Source: Actinomycetes bacterium
GTDB lineage: Bacteria; Actinomycetota; Humimicrobiia; JAHJRV01
NCBI GenBank assembly: GCA_030612085.1
Contig: JAUWOM010000071.1
Location: 1 to 5,706 of the forward strand
Direction of reading: 5' to 3'
Length of the DNA: 5,706 nt
The notes beneath the pieces are model-generated. The model was not told the origin of the DNA. It saw only the letters and a list, made by a program, of their open reading frames with translations, and did not search any database. Positions 1 through 4,562 of this stretch are shown piece by piece (the stretch's first letter is position 1; each line of letters starts with the position of its first letter). The translations under genes and the position numbers were made by a program.

Positions 1-1101
1 CAAATATCTTATAAGGGATTTATAAATGATGTTGAACCCGGAACAAGAGTTCTCTTAGATGATGGTAAGATTGAACTTAATGTCATAAAAAAACATCCAG
101 GTGAAGTTGAATGCAAAATAATAAATGGTGGAATTCTTCAATCAAATAAAGGAGTGAACCTTCCTGATATCACATTAAATCTTGATTCCTTTACCCCAAA
201 GGATCAAAATGATTTAATATTCAGTCTTAATCAGGATGTAGATTGGATTAGCATATCATTTGTACGATCATCAAAAGATGTTGAGAAGGTTAGAGAAGTC
301 ATAGAAGACTTTGGTTCGAATGTGAAGGTGATAGCAAAGATAGAAAAACATGAAGCAATTACAAATATCAATTCTATAATAGAAGCTGCTCATGGGGTGA
401 TGGTTGCCAGAGGTGATTTGGGAGTTGAAATGCCAATTGAAGATGTACCCAAATATCAAAAAATGATAATAAATCACAGCAACCTGGAGGGAAAACCCGT
501 AATTATTGCCACTCAAATGTTAGAGTCAATGATTGAAAATCCGAGACCAACAAGAGCTGAAGCCAGTGATGTTGCTAATGCTGTTTATGATGGAGCAAGT
601 GTAGTTATGTTATCTGCTGAAACTGCAATTGGTAAATATCCAACAGAAAGTGTGCAAATCATGTCAAAGATAATTAATAGTTCTGAATCAATGATAGATT
701 ATGGAGCAAAAATGATGGAAAAATTAAAGATCGGTTATAAAAGTGTAACTGATTCTATAGCACTTGCTGCTTGTGAAATTGCAAAAAATCTTGGTGCAGC
801 TGCTATTATAACTTCAACTAAATCTGGTCATACTGCTCGACAAATTTCAAAGAATCATCCACCAACCCTGATTGTTGCTGTAAGTCCTGTTCAAAGAGTT
901 GTGAATCAATTAAAATTATCATGGGGAGTTTACCCAATTATATCAATACATTCGAAAAATATAGATGATATGATAGATAGTGCAGTGAATCTTGCTTTAG
1001 AAAATGGATTTATTAGCAAAGGTGATGTTGTGGTAATCACTGCAGGAGTATTGGTTGATCGACCTGGTACTACAAATATGCTAAAAGTTCATATTGTTTG
1101 A
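1..1101 (+). CDS. pyk: Pyruvate kinase, 5'-truncated by the window edge
   Basis: This enzyme catalyses the last step of glycolysis in the cytoplasm, converting phosphoenolpyruvate and ADP to pyruvate and ATP. The frame is open from base 1 (366 residues to the TGA stop), so the GTG at 154 is internal and the true start lies upstream; roughly 100 N-terminal residues are missing compared with the usual length of about 470. The fragment begins in the B (lid) domain (VLLDDGKIEL). It continues through the barrel: the signature VIAKIEKHEAI with catalytic Lys113 and metal-ligand Glu115, ARGDLG with Asp139, ATQMLESM around Thr171, and MLSAETAIGKYP. The C domain carries the effector-phosphate loop STKSGHTA (about 272-279). 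The protein ends at ...TTNMLKVHIV, so it lacks the extra C-terminal PEP-utiliser-like domain of Bacillus-type enzymes. No terminator follows, and the division gene downstream is probably cotranscribed. Identification is secure; allosteric behaviour cannot be read from the sequence. Confidence 0.97.
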   Translation, partial: QISYKGFINDVEPGTRVLLDDGKIELNVIKKHPGEVECKIINGGILQSNKGVNLPDITLNLDSFTPKDQNDLIFSLNQDVDWISISFVRSSKDVEKVREVIEDFGSNVKVIAKIEKHEAITNINSIIEAAHGVMVARGDLGVEMPIEDVPKYQKMIINHSNLEGKPVIIATQMLESMIENPRPTRAEASDVANAVYDGASVVMLSAETAIGKYPTESVQIMSKIINSSESMIDYGAKMMEKLKIGYKSVTDSIALAACEIAKNLGAAAIITSTKSGHTARQISKNHPPTLIVAVSPVQRVVNQLKLSWGVYPIISIHSKNIDDMIDSAVNLALENGFISKGDVVVITAGVLVDRPGTTNMLKVHIV

Positions 1102-1152
1102 AATACAAATAAAAAGAAGGAAATACTATTTTTTGATTTAATATAAAATTGT

Positions 1153-1158
1153 AAGGAG
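1153..1158 (+). promoter_or_regulatory. AAGGAG ribosome binding site pointing to an ATT start at 1167
   Basis: AAGGAG is followed after 8 nt by ATT at 1167, which is in frame with the septum-formation gene. An in-frame TAA at 1161-1163 closes the frame just upstream. No ATG, GTG or TTG lies at a usable distance from this site; the nearest standard start, TTG 1188, is 29 nt away. The site therefore favours a rare AUU start, but this is inference from spacing only. Confidence 0.5.
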
Positions 1159-1187
1159 TTTAAAATATTCTAAAAATCGGAGAGGAT

Positions 1188-1634
1188 TTGGCAAGAATAA
1201 ATAAAGATAGATATAAAGAGAAAATTTCAAAAAGGATCAGGGAAAAAGAAAGAAGTAGAATAAAGAGATTGATTACTCCAACTGTAGTACTAGCAATATT
1301 ATTTATCATTGTATTTTTAGTTATTAACACACCAACTGCCAACGAAATTTTAAAACAGAGAAAAGAGATGGAACTACTTAAGAATGAATTAGAACAAGCC
1401 AAAATGATAAATAAAGAACTCGAAAAAAAGATAGAAAGGATTAGCTCACCAGAATATATAGAGGAAGAAGCGAGAAGGAAGTTTGGACTTGTTAAGGAGG
1501 ATCAAACCGCTTATGCAGTTGTAAATGAGTCTCCAGAAAACGAAGATGAATCTGGAAATGAACAAGCAAAGTTTGGTATAAGTTATCAATTTTGGGAGAA
1601 TTTTGCTAAAAGCTACTGGTCCCTCAAACATTAA
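1188..1634 (+). CDS. FtsB/DivIC-family septum formation initiator (bitopic membrane protein)
   Basis: This is probably a cell-division protein that anchors in the inner membrane and joins the divisome through an extracytoplasmic coiled coil, as FtsB and DivIC do with FtsL and FtsQ/DivIB. Numbered from the TTG at 1188 (148 aa), residues 1-28 are strongly basic and should be cytoplasmic. Residues 29-47 form one hydrophobic helix, and 52-86 are a Lys/Glu/Leu-rich coiled coil. Residues 87-103 (SPEYIEEEARRKFGLVK) match the conserved C-terminal motif of the family. A tail of about 45 residues, acidic at 114-125 and then aromatic, has no assignment. The start is uncertain. TTG 1188 has GGAGAGG only 2 nt upstream, which is too close, whereas an in-frame ATT at 1167 lies 8 nt after AAGGAG (1153-1158) and would add 7 residues. 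The gene begins within 90 bp of pyk with no terminator between, so an operon is likely. FtsB and DivIC cannot be told apart here, so no symbol is given. Confidence 0.85.
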   Translation: MARINKDRYKEKISKRIREKERSRIKRLITPTVVLAILFIIVFLVINTPTANEILKQRKEMELLKNELEQAKMINKELEKKIERISSPEYIEEEARRKFGLVKEDQTAYAVVNESPENEDESGNEQAKFGISYQFWENFAKSYWSLKH

Positions 1635-1649
1635 TTATTATATTTAACA

Positions 1650-1678
1650 TTGCTTTTTTAATTTAAATAGTTTATAAT
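1650..1678 (+). promoter_or_regulatory. Predicted sigma70-type promoter of the RRM gene
   Basis: A perfect -10 box TATAAT (1673-1678) lies 17 nt after TTGCTT (1650-1655), which keeps the TTG of the -35 consensus. Transcription would start near 1685 and give a leader of about 230 nt before the RRM gene. A second TATAAT (1696-1701) has no convincing -35 partner. In such AT-rich DNA a -10 match alone is weak evidence; the correct spacing and the position just after the preceding gene are what support it. Confidence 0.5.
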
Positions 1679-1706
1679 GCAACATATTTTATTTATATAA
1701 TAAAAG

Positions 1707-1732
1707 TTTCATATAAAAAGGATTATATGAAA
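1707..1732 (+). promoter_or_regulatory. Perfect 10-bp hairpin in the RRM gene leader
   Basis: TTTCATATAA (1707-1716) and TTATATGAAA (1723-1732) are exact reverse complements around a 6-nt loop, AAAGGA (1717-1722). The loop resembles a ribosome binding site, and an ATG at 1727 lies in the 3' arm. The stem is almost all A-T, so stability is modest, and no T-run follows, so it is not a terminator. Its 3' arm is the same segment that can pair with the 3' UTR at 2243-2250, making the two structures mutually exclusive. Confidence 0.6.
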
Positions 1733-1749
1733 TGGCTGGTTAAGTATTA
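1723..1749 (+). repeat. Left arm of an inverted repeat flanking the RRM gene
   Basis: This 27-nt segment is nearly the reverse complement of 2225-2250. TTATATGA (1723-1730) matches TCATATAA (2243-2250). TGGCTGGTTAA (1733-1743) matches TTAACCAGCCA (2231-2241). TATTA (1745-1749) matches TAATA (2225-2229). Between the blocks are a 2x1 internal loop (A1731-A1732 against A2242) and one mismatch (G1744 against A2230). That gives 24 pairs in register, including GC-containing sequence rare in these spacers. The arm lies in the predicted 5' leader. Confidence 0.8.
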
Positions 1750-1750
1750 A
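1727..1750 (+). CDS. Possible 7-codon leader peptide (MKWLVKY)
   Basis: ATG at 1727 opens seven codons ending at TAA 1748-1750. It is preceded by AAAGGA (1717-1722) with a 4-nt gap, slightly short. The ribosome binding site lies in the loop of the leader hairpin and the start codon in its stem, so translation would compete with folding. No amino-acid run suggests classic attenuation. It may be a chance ORF; it is listed because its codons coincide with the left arm of the flanking inverted repeat. Confidence 0.25.
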   Translation: MKWLVKY

Positions 1751-1913
1751 GGGAGTTGGTAATAAAAATCAAATAAATCTTCTGTAAATTTTTTTAATGA
1801 AAATTCTCTTGTGTTTAATTATTACTTTTATTTTGAAGTTTGAATTGCTATCTTGCATCTACTTCCAAAGAAAACGTTAATAGACTGAGAGAAATAAGTA
1901 TAAGGAGGTTACT

Positions 1914-2183
1914 ATGCAAGGTAGTAAACTATATGTAGGAAATCTTAGCTATTCTGTAACTGATGAAGAGCTAAAAGAATTGTTCGGCAAACATGGAGAG
2001 GTTAAGGGAGTCAATATAATTGAAGGTAAAGGTTTTGGATTTGTTGAAATGTCTAAACAAGAAGAAGCTGAAAAAGCAAAAGACGCGTTGAATGAAACTG
2101 ATTTTAAAGGCCGTACCTTAAGAGTTGATGAAGCTCGACCACCCAGAAGCAGAGAACAAAATAGAGGTTATCGAAGATATTAA
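1914..2183 (+). CDS. Small single-RRM RNA-binding protein with Arg-rich tail
   Basis: This is an 89-residue cytoplasmic RNA-binding protein made of one RNA recognition motif. RNP2 is LYVGNL (6-11) and RNP1 is KGFGFVEM (39-46), with the aromatic residues Tyr7, Phe41 and Phe43 that stack on RNA bases in this fold. The turn between strands 2 and 3 is shorter than in many RRMs (IIEGKGFGFV). The domain ends near residue 74 (TLRVDEARPP), followed by a basic tail (75-89) with five Arg and two Tyr. Start ATG 1914 is well supported by TAAGGAGG ending 5 nt before it. Bacterial proteins of this type, such as cyanobacterial Rbp proteins, are often cold-responsive; their targets are mostly unknown, and none can be inferred here. 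It appears monocistronic, with its own promoter, a long structured leader and a strong terminator, and both ends are marked by an inverted repeat. That invites the idea of autoregulation. Confidence 0.95.
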   Translation: MQGSKLYVGNLSYSVTDEELKELFGKHGEVKGVNIIEGKGFGFVEMSKQEEAEKAKDALNETDFKGRTLRVDEARPPRSREQNRGYRRY

Positions 2184-2224
2184 AATAATCGAAGTATAAC
2201 CTAGATCTAATAATAAATCTCATA

Positions 2225-2250
2225 TAATAATTAACCAGCCAATCATATAA
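2225..2250 (-). repeat. Right arm of the inverted repeat flanking the RRM gene
   Basis: This is the partner of 1723-1749 in inverted orientation, between the RRM stop codon and the terminator hairpin. The core TTAACCAGCCA (2231-2241) and TCATATAA (2243-2250) are both exact complements of leader blocks. TCATATAA is also identical to part of the leader hairpin's 5' arm (1709-1716), so the 3' UTR carries a copy of the sequence that the local hairpin would use. On the mRNA it could close a structure of about 500 nt around the whole coding region. Confidence 0.8.
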
Positions 2251-2260
2251 GATTAAATAA

Positions 2261-2300
2261 ATAGTGAAGGTGCTTAGCACCTTCACTATATTTATTTTGT
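2261..2300. terminator. Strong, probably bidirectional intrinsic terminator
   Basis: ATAGTGAAGGTGC (2261-2273) and GCACCTTCACTAT (2277-2289) form a perfect 13-bp stem with a TTA loop. On the + strand it is followed by ATTTATTTTG, ending the RRM transcript. On the minus strand the sequence after the stem is also T-rich (TTATTTAATC), so it can also end the convergent M32 gene, whose stop is about 27 bp away. It is the clearest GC-containing hairpin in the window. Confidence 0.9.
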
Positions 2301-2315
2301 AGACTATTTGCTAAC

Positions 2316-3821
2316 TTAAAGACCATAAATGTCGGTATACTTTTTTTGCACATAAGTTAAAAATGGCTTCGTGCAGATTGGCTCTCCAGTTACTCTTTTT
2401 ACTAACTCATCAGGTGTGTACTTTGCTCCTTCATTATATATTTTTTCCCTCATCCAATTTAATAGTGGTATGAAATTACCTTCTTTTATTTGTCCAGGTA
2501 TTTCAGGAACATCTTTTAACGCTCGATTATAGAACAATACAGATAATAAATTACCTAAAGAATAAGTAGGAAAATAACCAATTCCACCCATTGACCAATG
2601 AATATCTTGCAAAACACCTTCAGCATCATTAGTAGGACAAATACCAAAGTACTCCTTCATCTTTAAGTTCCATAATTCAGGTAACTCTTTAACCTTGATT
2701 TTATGTTCCAACATCAAATTCTCAATTTCAAATCGCAAAAATATATGAAGGTTGTAAGTAGCTTCATCAGCATCAACTCGAATTAATGACGGACTTACTT
2801 TATTTATAGCTCGGTAAAAGGATTCAACATCAACATCTTTCAATTGATTTGGGAAATATTTCTTTAGATGAGGTAACCAGAAGGTCCAAAATTCCATGCT
2901 GCGACCAACAACATTTTCCCACAGTCGGGATTGGGACTCATGTACACCCGTTGATGCCCCACCTCTTAAAATAGTTCTGTTAAATGCTTGGTCAATACCC
3001 TGCTCGTACATACCATGCCCAGCTTCATGGATAGATCCAGATAAGGCTACTTTAAACTGATCTTTATACACACGGGTAGTAAGACGCACATCATTAGTTG
3101 AAAATGAGGTTGTGAAGGGGTGTGTTGAACAATCTTGTCTACCATGTTTAAAATCAAATCCAAGGCGCTTGATAACTTCTATTCCAAAAGCCCACTGCTT
3201 ATCTATATCAAAATCTTGATTAAATATAGAGTCATCTAAAACACCTTGTCTTTCTGAGATTGCTTTTACTAATGGAATAAGTTCCACTTTCATTTCATTA
3301 AAAAGTTTCTCCACCTGAGCTGTCTTCATTTCTGGTTCAAAATCATATAACAAAGCATCATAGATTCTTTCTTTATAACCCAATGCTTCAGCTTTTTGAA
3401 TTGTCAAATCAAGAATCTTTTCCAAATCTGGTTGAAATATGGAGAAATCTGATTTTTCTCGTGCTTTTCGCCAGGCTATATCACCTAATGAAGTTGCTTT
3501 AGCTAACGCAGCAACTAATTTAGGTGAAAGCCGTTTTAATCTATCATAATTGCGTCTTGTAACGCGAATTAAACTAGCTTCAAAAGAGTCATAATCAAGA
3601 TCACCAGCTTTAGCTTCAATATCAGTAAGTAGTTGCCCAATTTTATCAGAGATAAAGAGTTCATGAGTTTTTTTAGCCAAGGTAGTCAGTTGCATTGCTC
3701 GACTCTCAGCTCCACCTAATGGCATATAGGTCTGTTGATCCCAACCTAATACAGCAGCAGCAGCGTGTAAATCAGATATCTCACCTAGAAGTACCTTTAA
3801 CTCTTTGAATTTCTCATTCAA
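2316..3821 (-). CDS. M32-family thermostable-type zinc carboxypeptidase
   Basis: This is a cytoplasmic metallocarboxypeptidase of family M32 (Thermus/Pyrococcus carboxypeptidase Taq type), which removes C-terminal residues from peptides with broad specificity. At 501 residues it has the full family length. Visible signatures in order are DVRLTTR (244-250), the zinc motif HEAGH (His265, Glu266 as catalytic base, His269), HESQSR (294-299) with Glu295 as the likely third zinc ligand, IRVDADEATYNLH (347-359), and GVLQDIHW followed by SMGGIGYFPTYSLG (402-423). There is no signal peptide. The start is TTG at 3821, preceded by GAGAGGGG with an 8-nt gap; the nearby ATG (3817-3815) is out of frame. 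It is transcribed alone, convergent with the RRM gene, from a promoter about 130 nt upstream. No substrate partner or operon context is seen, so a general peptide-recycling role is inferred from the family. Confidence 0.96.
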   Translation of the reverse strand: MNEKFKELKVLLGEISDLHAAAAVLGWDQQTYMPLGGAESRAMQLTTLAKKTHELFISDKIGQLLTDIEAKAGDLDYDSFEASLIRVTRRNYDRLKRLSPKLVAALAKATSLGDIAWRKAREKSDFSIFQPDLEKILDLTIQKAEALGYKERIYDALLYDFEPEMKTAQVEKLFNEMKVELIPLVKAISERQGVLDDSIFNQDFDIDKQWAFGIEVIKRLGFDFKHGRQDCSTHPFTTSFSTNDVRLTTRVYKDQFKVALSGSIHEAGHGMYEQGIDQAFNRTILRGGASTGVHESQSRLWENVVGRSMEFWTFWLPHLKKYFPNQLKDVDVESFYRAINKVSPSLIRVDADEATYNLHIFLRFEIENLMLEHKIKVKELPELWNLKMKEYFGICPTNDAEGVLQDIHWSMGGIGYFPTYSLGNLLSVLFYNRALKDVPEIPGQIKEGNFIPLLNWMREKIYNEGAKYTPDELVKRVTGEPICTKPFLTYVQKKYTDIYGL

Positions 3822-3947
3822 TTTAATTACCCCTCTCTTTTTAATTTTTTTCTATTTTTTAAAATTAATTATTTTTTCAATCTGCACAATAACTAACAAA
3901 TTGATAAAAATACCTTTGATTTAGAATTTTATCATTATTTTTGACCT

Positions 3948-3959
3948 ATTTCATGAAAT
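3948..3959. promoter_or_regulatory. 12-bp palindrome at the M32 transcription start (possible operator)
   Basis: ATTTCATGAAAT is a perfect palindrome that overlaps the edge of the predicted -10 box and the predicted start point of the M32 promoter. That position suits a repressor operator. No regulator gene is visible nearby, and a 12-bp AT-rich palindrome can arise by chance. Confidence 0.3.
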
Positions 3960-3985
3960 TTTATTTGATTTTATAGATTTGTCAA
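3958..3985 (-). promoter_or_regulatory. Promoter of the M32 carboxypeptidase gene
   Basis: Reading the minus strand, TTGACA (3985-3980) is a perfect -35 box, followed by a 16-nt spacer and TAAAAT (3963-3958), five of six -10 matches. Transcription would start near 3951, giving a leader of about 130 nt before the TTG start. It is the best -35/-10 pair on this strand in the spacer. Confidence 0.6.
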
Positions 3986-4108
3986 AATTTAGAAATTAAA
4001 TTATTATATTGAATGTAAGAAAGTTTATGAGTTTATTGTTATAAAAATTTTATTACTTTTTCAAAGAACAAACTACAAACTCATCTTTTTTATAGTAAAA
4101 TTCATATA

Positions 4109-4138
4109 TTGACTAAATTATTGTAGTATTGATATATT
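4109..4138 (+). promoter_or_regulatory. Promoter of tRNA-Leu
   Basis: TTGACT (4109-4114, five of six -35 matches), an 18-nt spacer and TATATT (4133-4138, five of six -10 matches) would start transcription near 4145, only a few bases before the mature tRNA 5' end at 4152. The close placement just ahead of a stable RNA gene supports it. Confidence 0.6.
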
Positions 4139-4151
4139 TATATAGTGGATT

Positions 4152-4237
4152 GCCCGAGTGGCGGAATTGGTATACGCAACGGACTTAAAATCCGTCGGAT
4201 TGTATCCGTGTCAGTTCGAGTCTGACCTCGGGCACCA
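4152..4237 (+). tRNA. tRNA-Leu (anticodon UAA), CCA encoded
   Basis: The gene folds as a class II tRNA. The acceptor stem is GCCCGAG (4152-4158) with CTCGGGC (4227-4233), then discriminator A4234 and an encoded CCA (4235-4237). The D stem is GCG/CGC around a GAATTGG-containing loop. The anticodon stem is ACGGA/TCCGT, with loop CTTAAAA giving anticodon TAA (4186-4188), which reads UUA and UUG, codons favoured in AT-rich genes. The long variable arm CGGAT-TGT-ATCCG (4196-4208) and discriminator A73 are leucine hallmarks. The T arm is GTCAG-TTCGAGT-CTGAC. All stems pair fully, so the gene looks functional. It stands alone with its own promoter. Confidence 0.97.
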
Positions 4238-4325
4238 GATTCTTTATTTTTTAATAGAAATCTAATAACATACTAAATTTATTTTTAATAATAACTTCAC
4301 AATAAATTTCCAAAGGAATTTTTAG

Positions 4326-4352
4326 ATGTGGAAATATATCAGAAGTTTCTAA
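4326..4352 (+). CDS. Possible 8-codon leader peptide (MWKYIRSF)
   Basis: ATG 4326 is preceded by AAAGGA (4312-4317) with an ideal 8-nt gap and ends at TAA 4350-4352. It lies ahead of a terminator-like hairpin upstream of tdh, the arrangement expected of an attenuator leader. However, it lacks threonine or glycine codons, and no promoter was found for it. It is probably fortuitous, and is recorded because of its ribosome binding site. Confidence 0.15.
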   Translation: MWKYIRSF

Positions 4353-4404
4353 TGTTTTTTTTAGGATATAAAGAGGTTCTTTTGAGAAAAATATTTTATA
4401 ACCA

Positions 4405-4452
4405 AGAGCTCTAGTTCAATTAATCAATTACTGGAGCTTTATTTATTTTAAA
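4405..4452 (+). terminator. Terminator-like hairpin upstream of tdh
   Basis: AGAGCTCTAGT (4405-4415) pairs with ACTGGAGCTTT (4430-4440) as an 11-bp stem including two G-T wobbles, around a 14-nt loop, followed by the T-rich ATTTATTTTA. It could end read-through from the tRNA gene or attenuate a longer tdh transcript. The large loop and interrupted T-tract make it weaker than the terminator at 2261. Confidence 0.5.
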
Positions 4453-4508
4453 AGTTTCTAAGAGATTATTAATATAATGAATAATTATCTAAATAAGAAT
4501 AATAATCA

Positions 4509-4537
4509 TTTACAATAAAGAGTTTTTAATTAATAAT
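4509..4537 (+). promoter_or_regulatory. Candidate promoter of tdh
   Basis: TTTACA (4509-4514), a 17-nt spacer and AATAAT (4532-4537) would start transcription near 4544, about 20 nt before the tdh start codon. A perfect TATAAT at 4473-4478 has no matching -35 box and is the alternative. Both lie after the terminator-like hairpin, which would insulate tdh from the tRNA gene. Confidence 0.35.
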
Positions 4538-4562
4538 GGTTGAATTAAAGTGAGGTAATTTG

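Larger units (their letters stand above)
3822..4151. other. AT-rich divergent spacer between M32 gene and tRNA-Leu
   Basis: About 330 bases without a credible coding sequence on either strand. It holds the minus-strand M32 promoter and its leader, the 12-bp palindrome, and the plus-strand tRNA promoter. An 8-bp inverted repeat (ATGAGTTT 4027-4034, AAACTCAT 4077-4084) lies in the middle with a 42-nt gap and looks like chance. Confidence 0.6.
4238..4562. other. AT-rich spacer and leader region between tRNA-Leu and tdh
   Basis: About 325 bases without a real gene. Just after the tRNA is a T-rich run (CTTTATTTTTT) with only a weak hairpin, which may help end the tRNA transcript. Further on are a mini-ORF with a well-spaced ribosome binding site (4326-4352), a terminator-like hairpin (4405-4440) and a candidate tdh promoter (4509-4537). 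No T-box or known riboswitch consensus was recognised. Confidence 0.5.

Noticed and set aside
271..516. Minus-strand open frame inside pyk
   Set aside because: It overlaps the pyruvate kinase active-site region antisense, is Tyr/Phe/His-rich as expected for a reversed frame, and resembles no known family.
1160..1402. Hydrophobic minus-strand frame of 80 codons over the septum gene
   Set aside because: Its hydrophobicity simply mirrors the Lys/Glu-rich coding of the real gene on the plus strand.
2166..2201. GGTTAT / ATAACC inverted repeat around the RRM stop codon
   Set aside because: Only 6 bp with a 24-nt loop and weak inner pairing, next to a far stronger terminator; no role can be supported.
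2104..2286. Minus-strand frame of 60 codons over the RRM gene end and the terminator
   Set aside because: It runs through the terminator hairpin and both UTR elements and has no credible protein features.
4027..4084. 8-bp inverted repeat ATGAGTTT / AAACTCAT
   Set aside because: The arms are short, 42 nt apart, do not extend, and have no T-run or promoter relation; such matches are expected by chance in AT-rich DNA.
4152..4237. tRNA-Leu as an integration site for a mobile element
   Set aside because: No integrase gene and no repeated copy of the tRNA 3' end occurs in the window.
4343..4461. Direct repeat AAGTTTCTAA at 4343-4352 and 4452-4461
   Set aside because: Ten AT-rich bases without extension on either side; not distinguishable from chance.
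4238..4562. T-box or tRNA-sensing riboswitch upstream of tdh
   Set aside because: No T-box consensus or specifier-loop layout was found, and the spacer is too AT-rich and unstructured apart from one hairpin.
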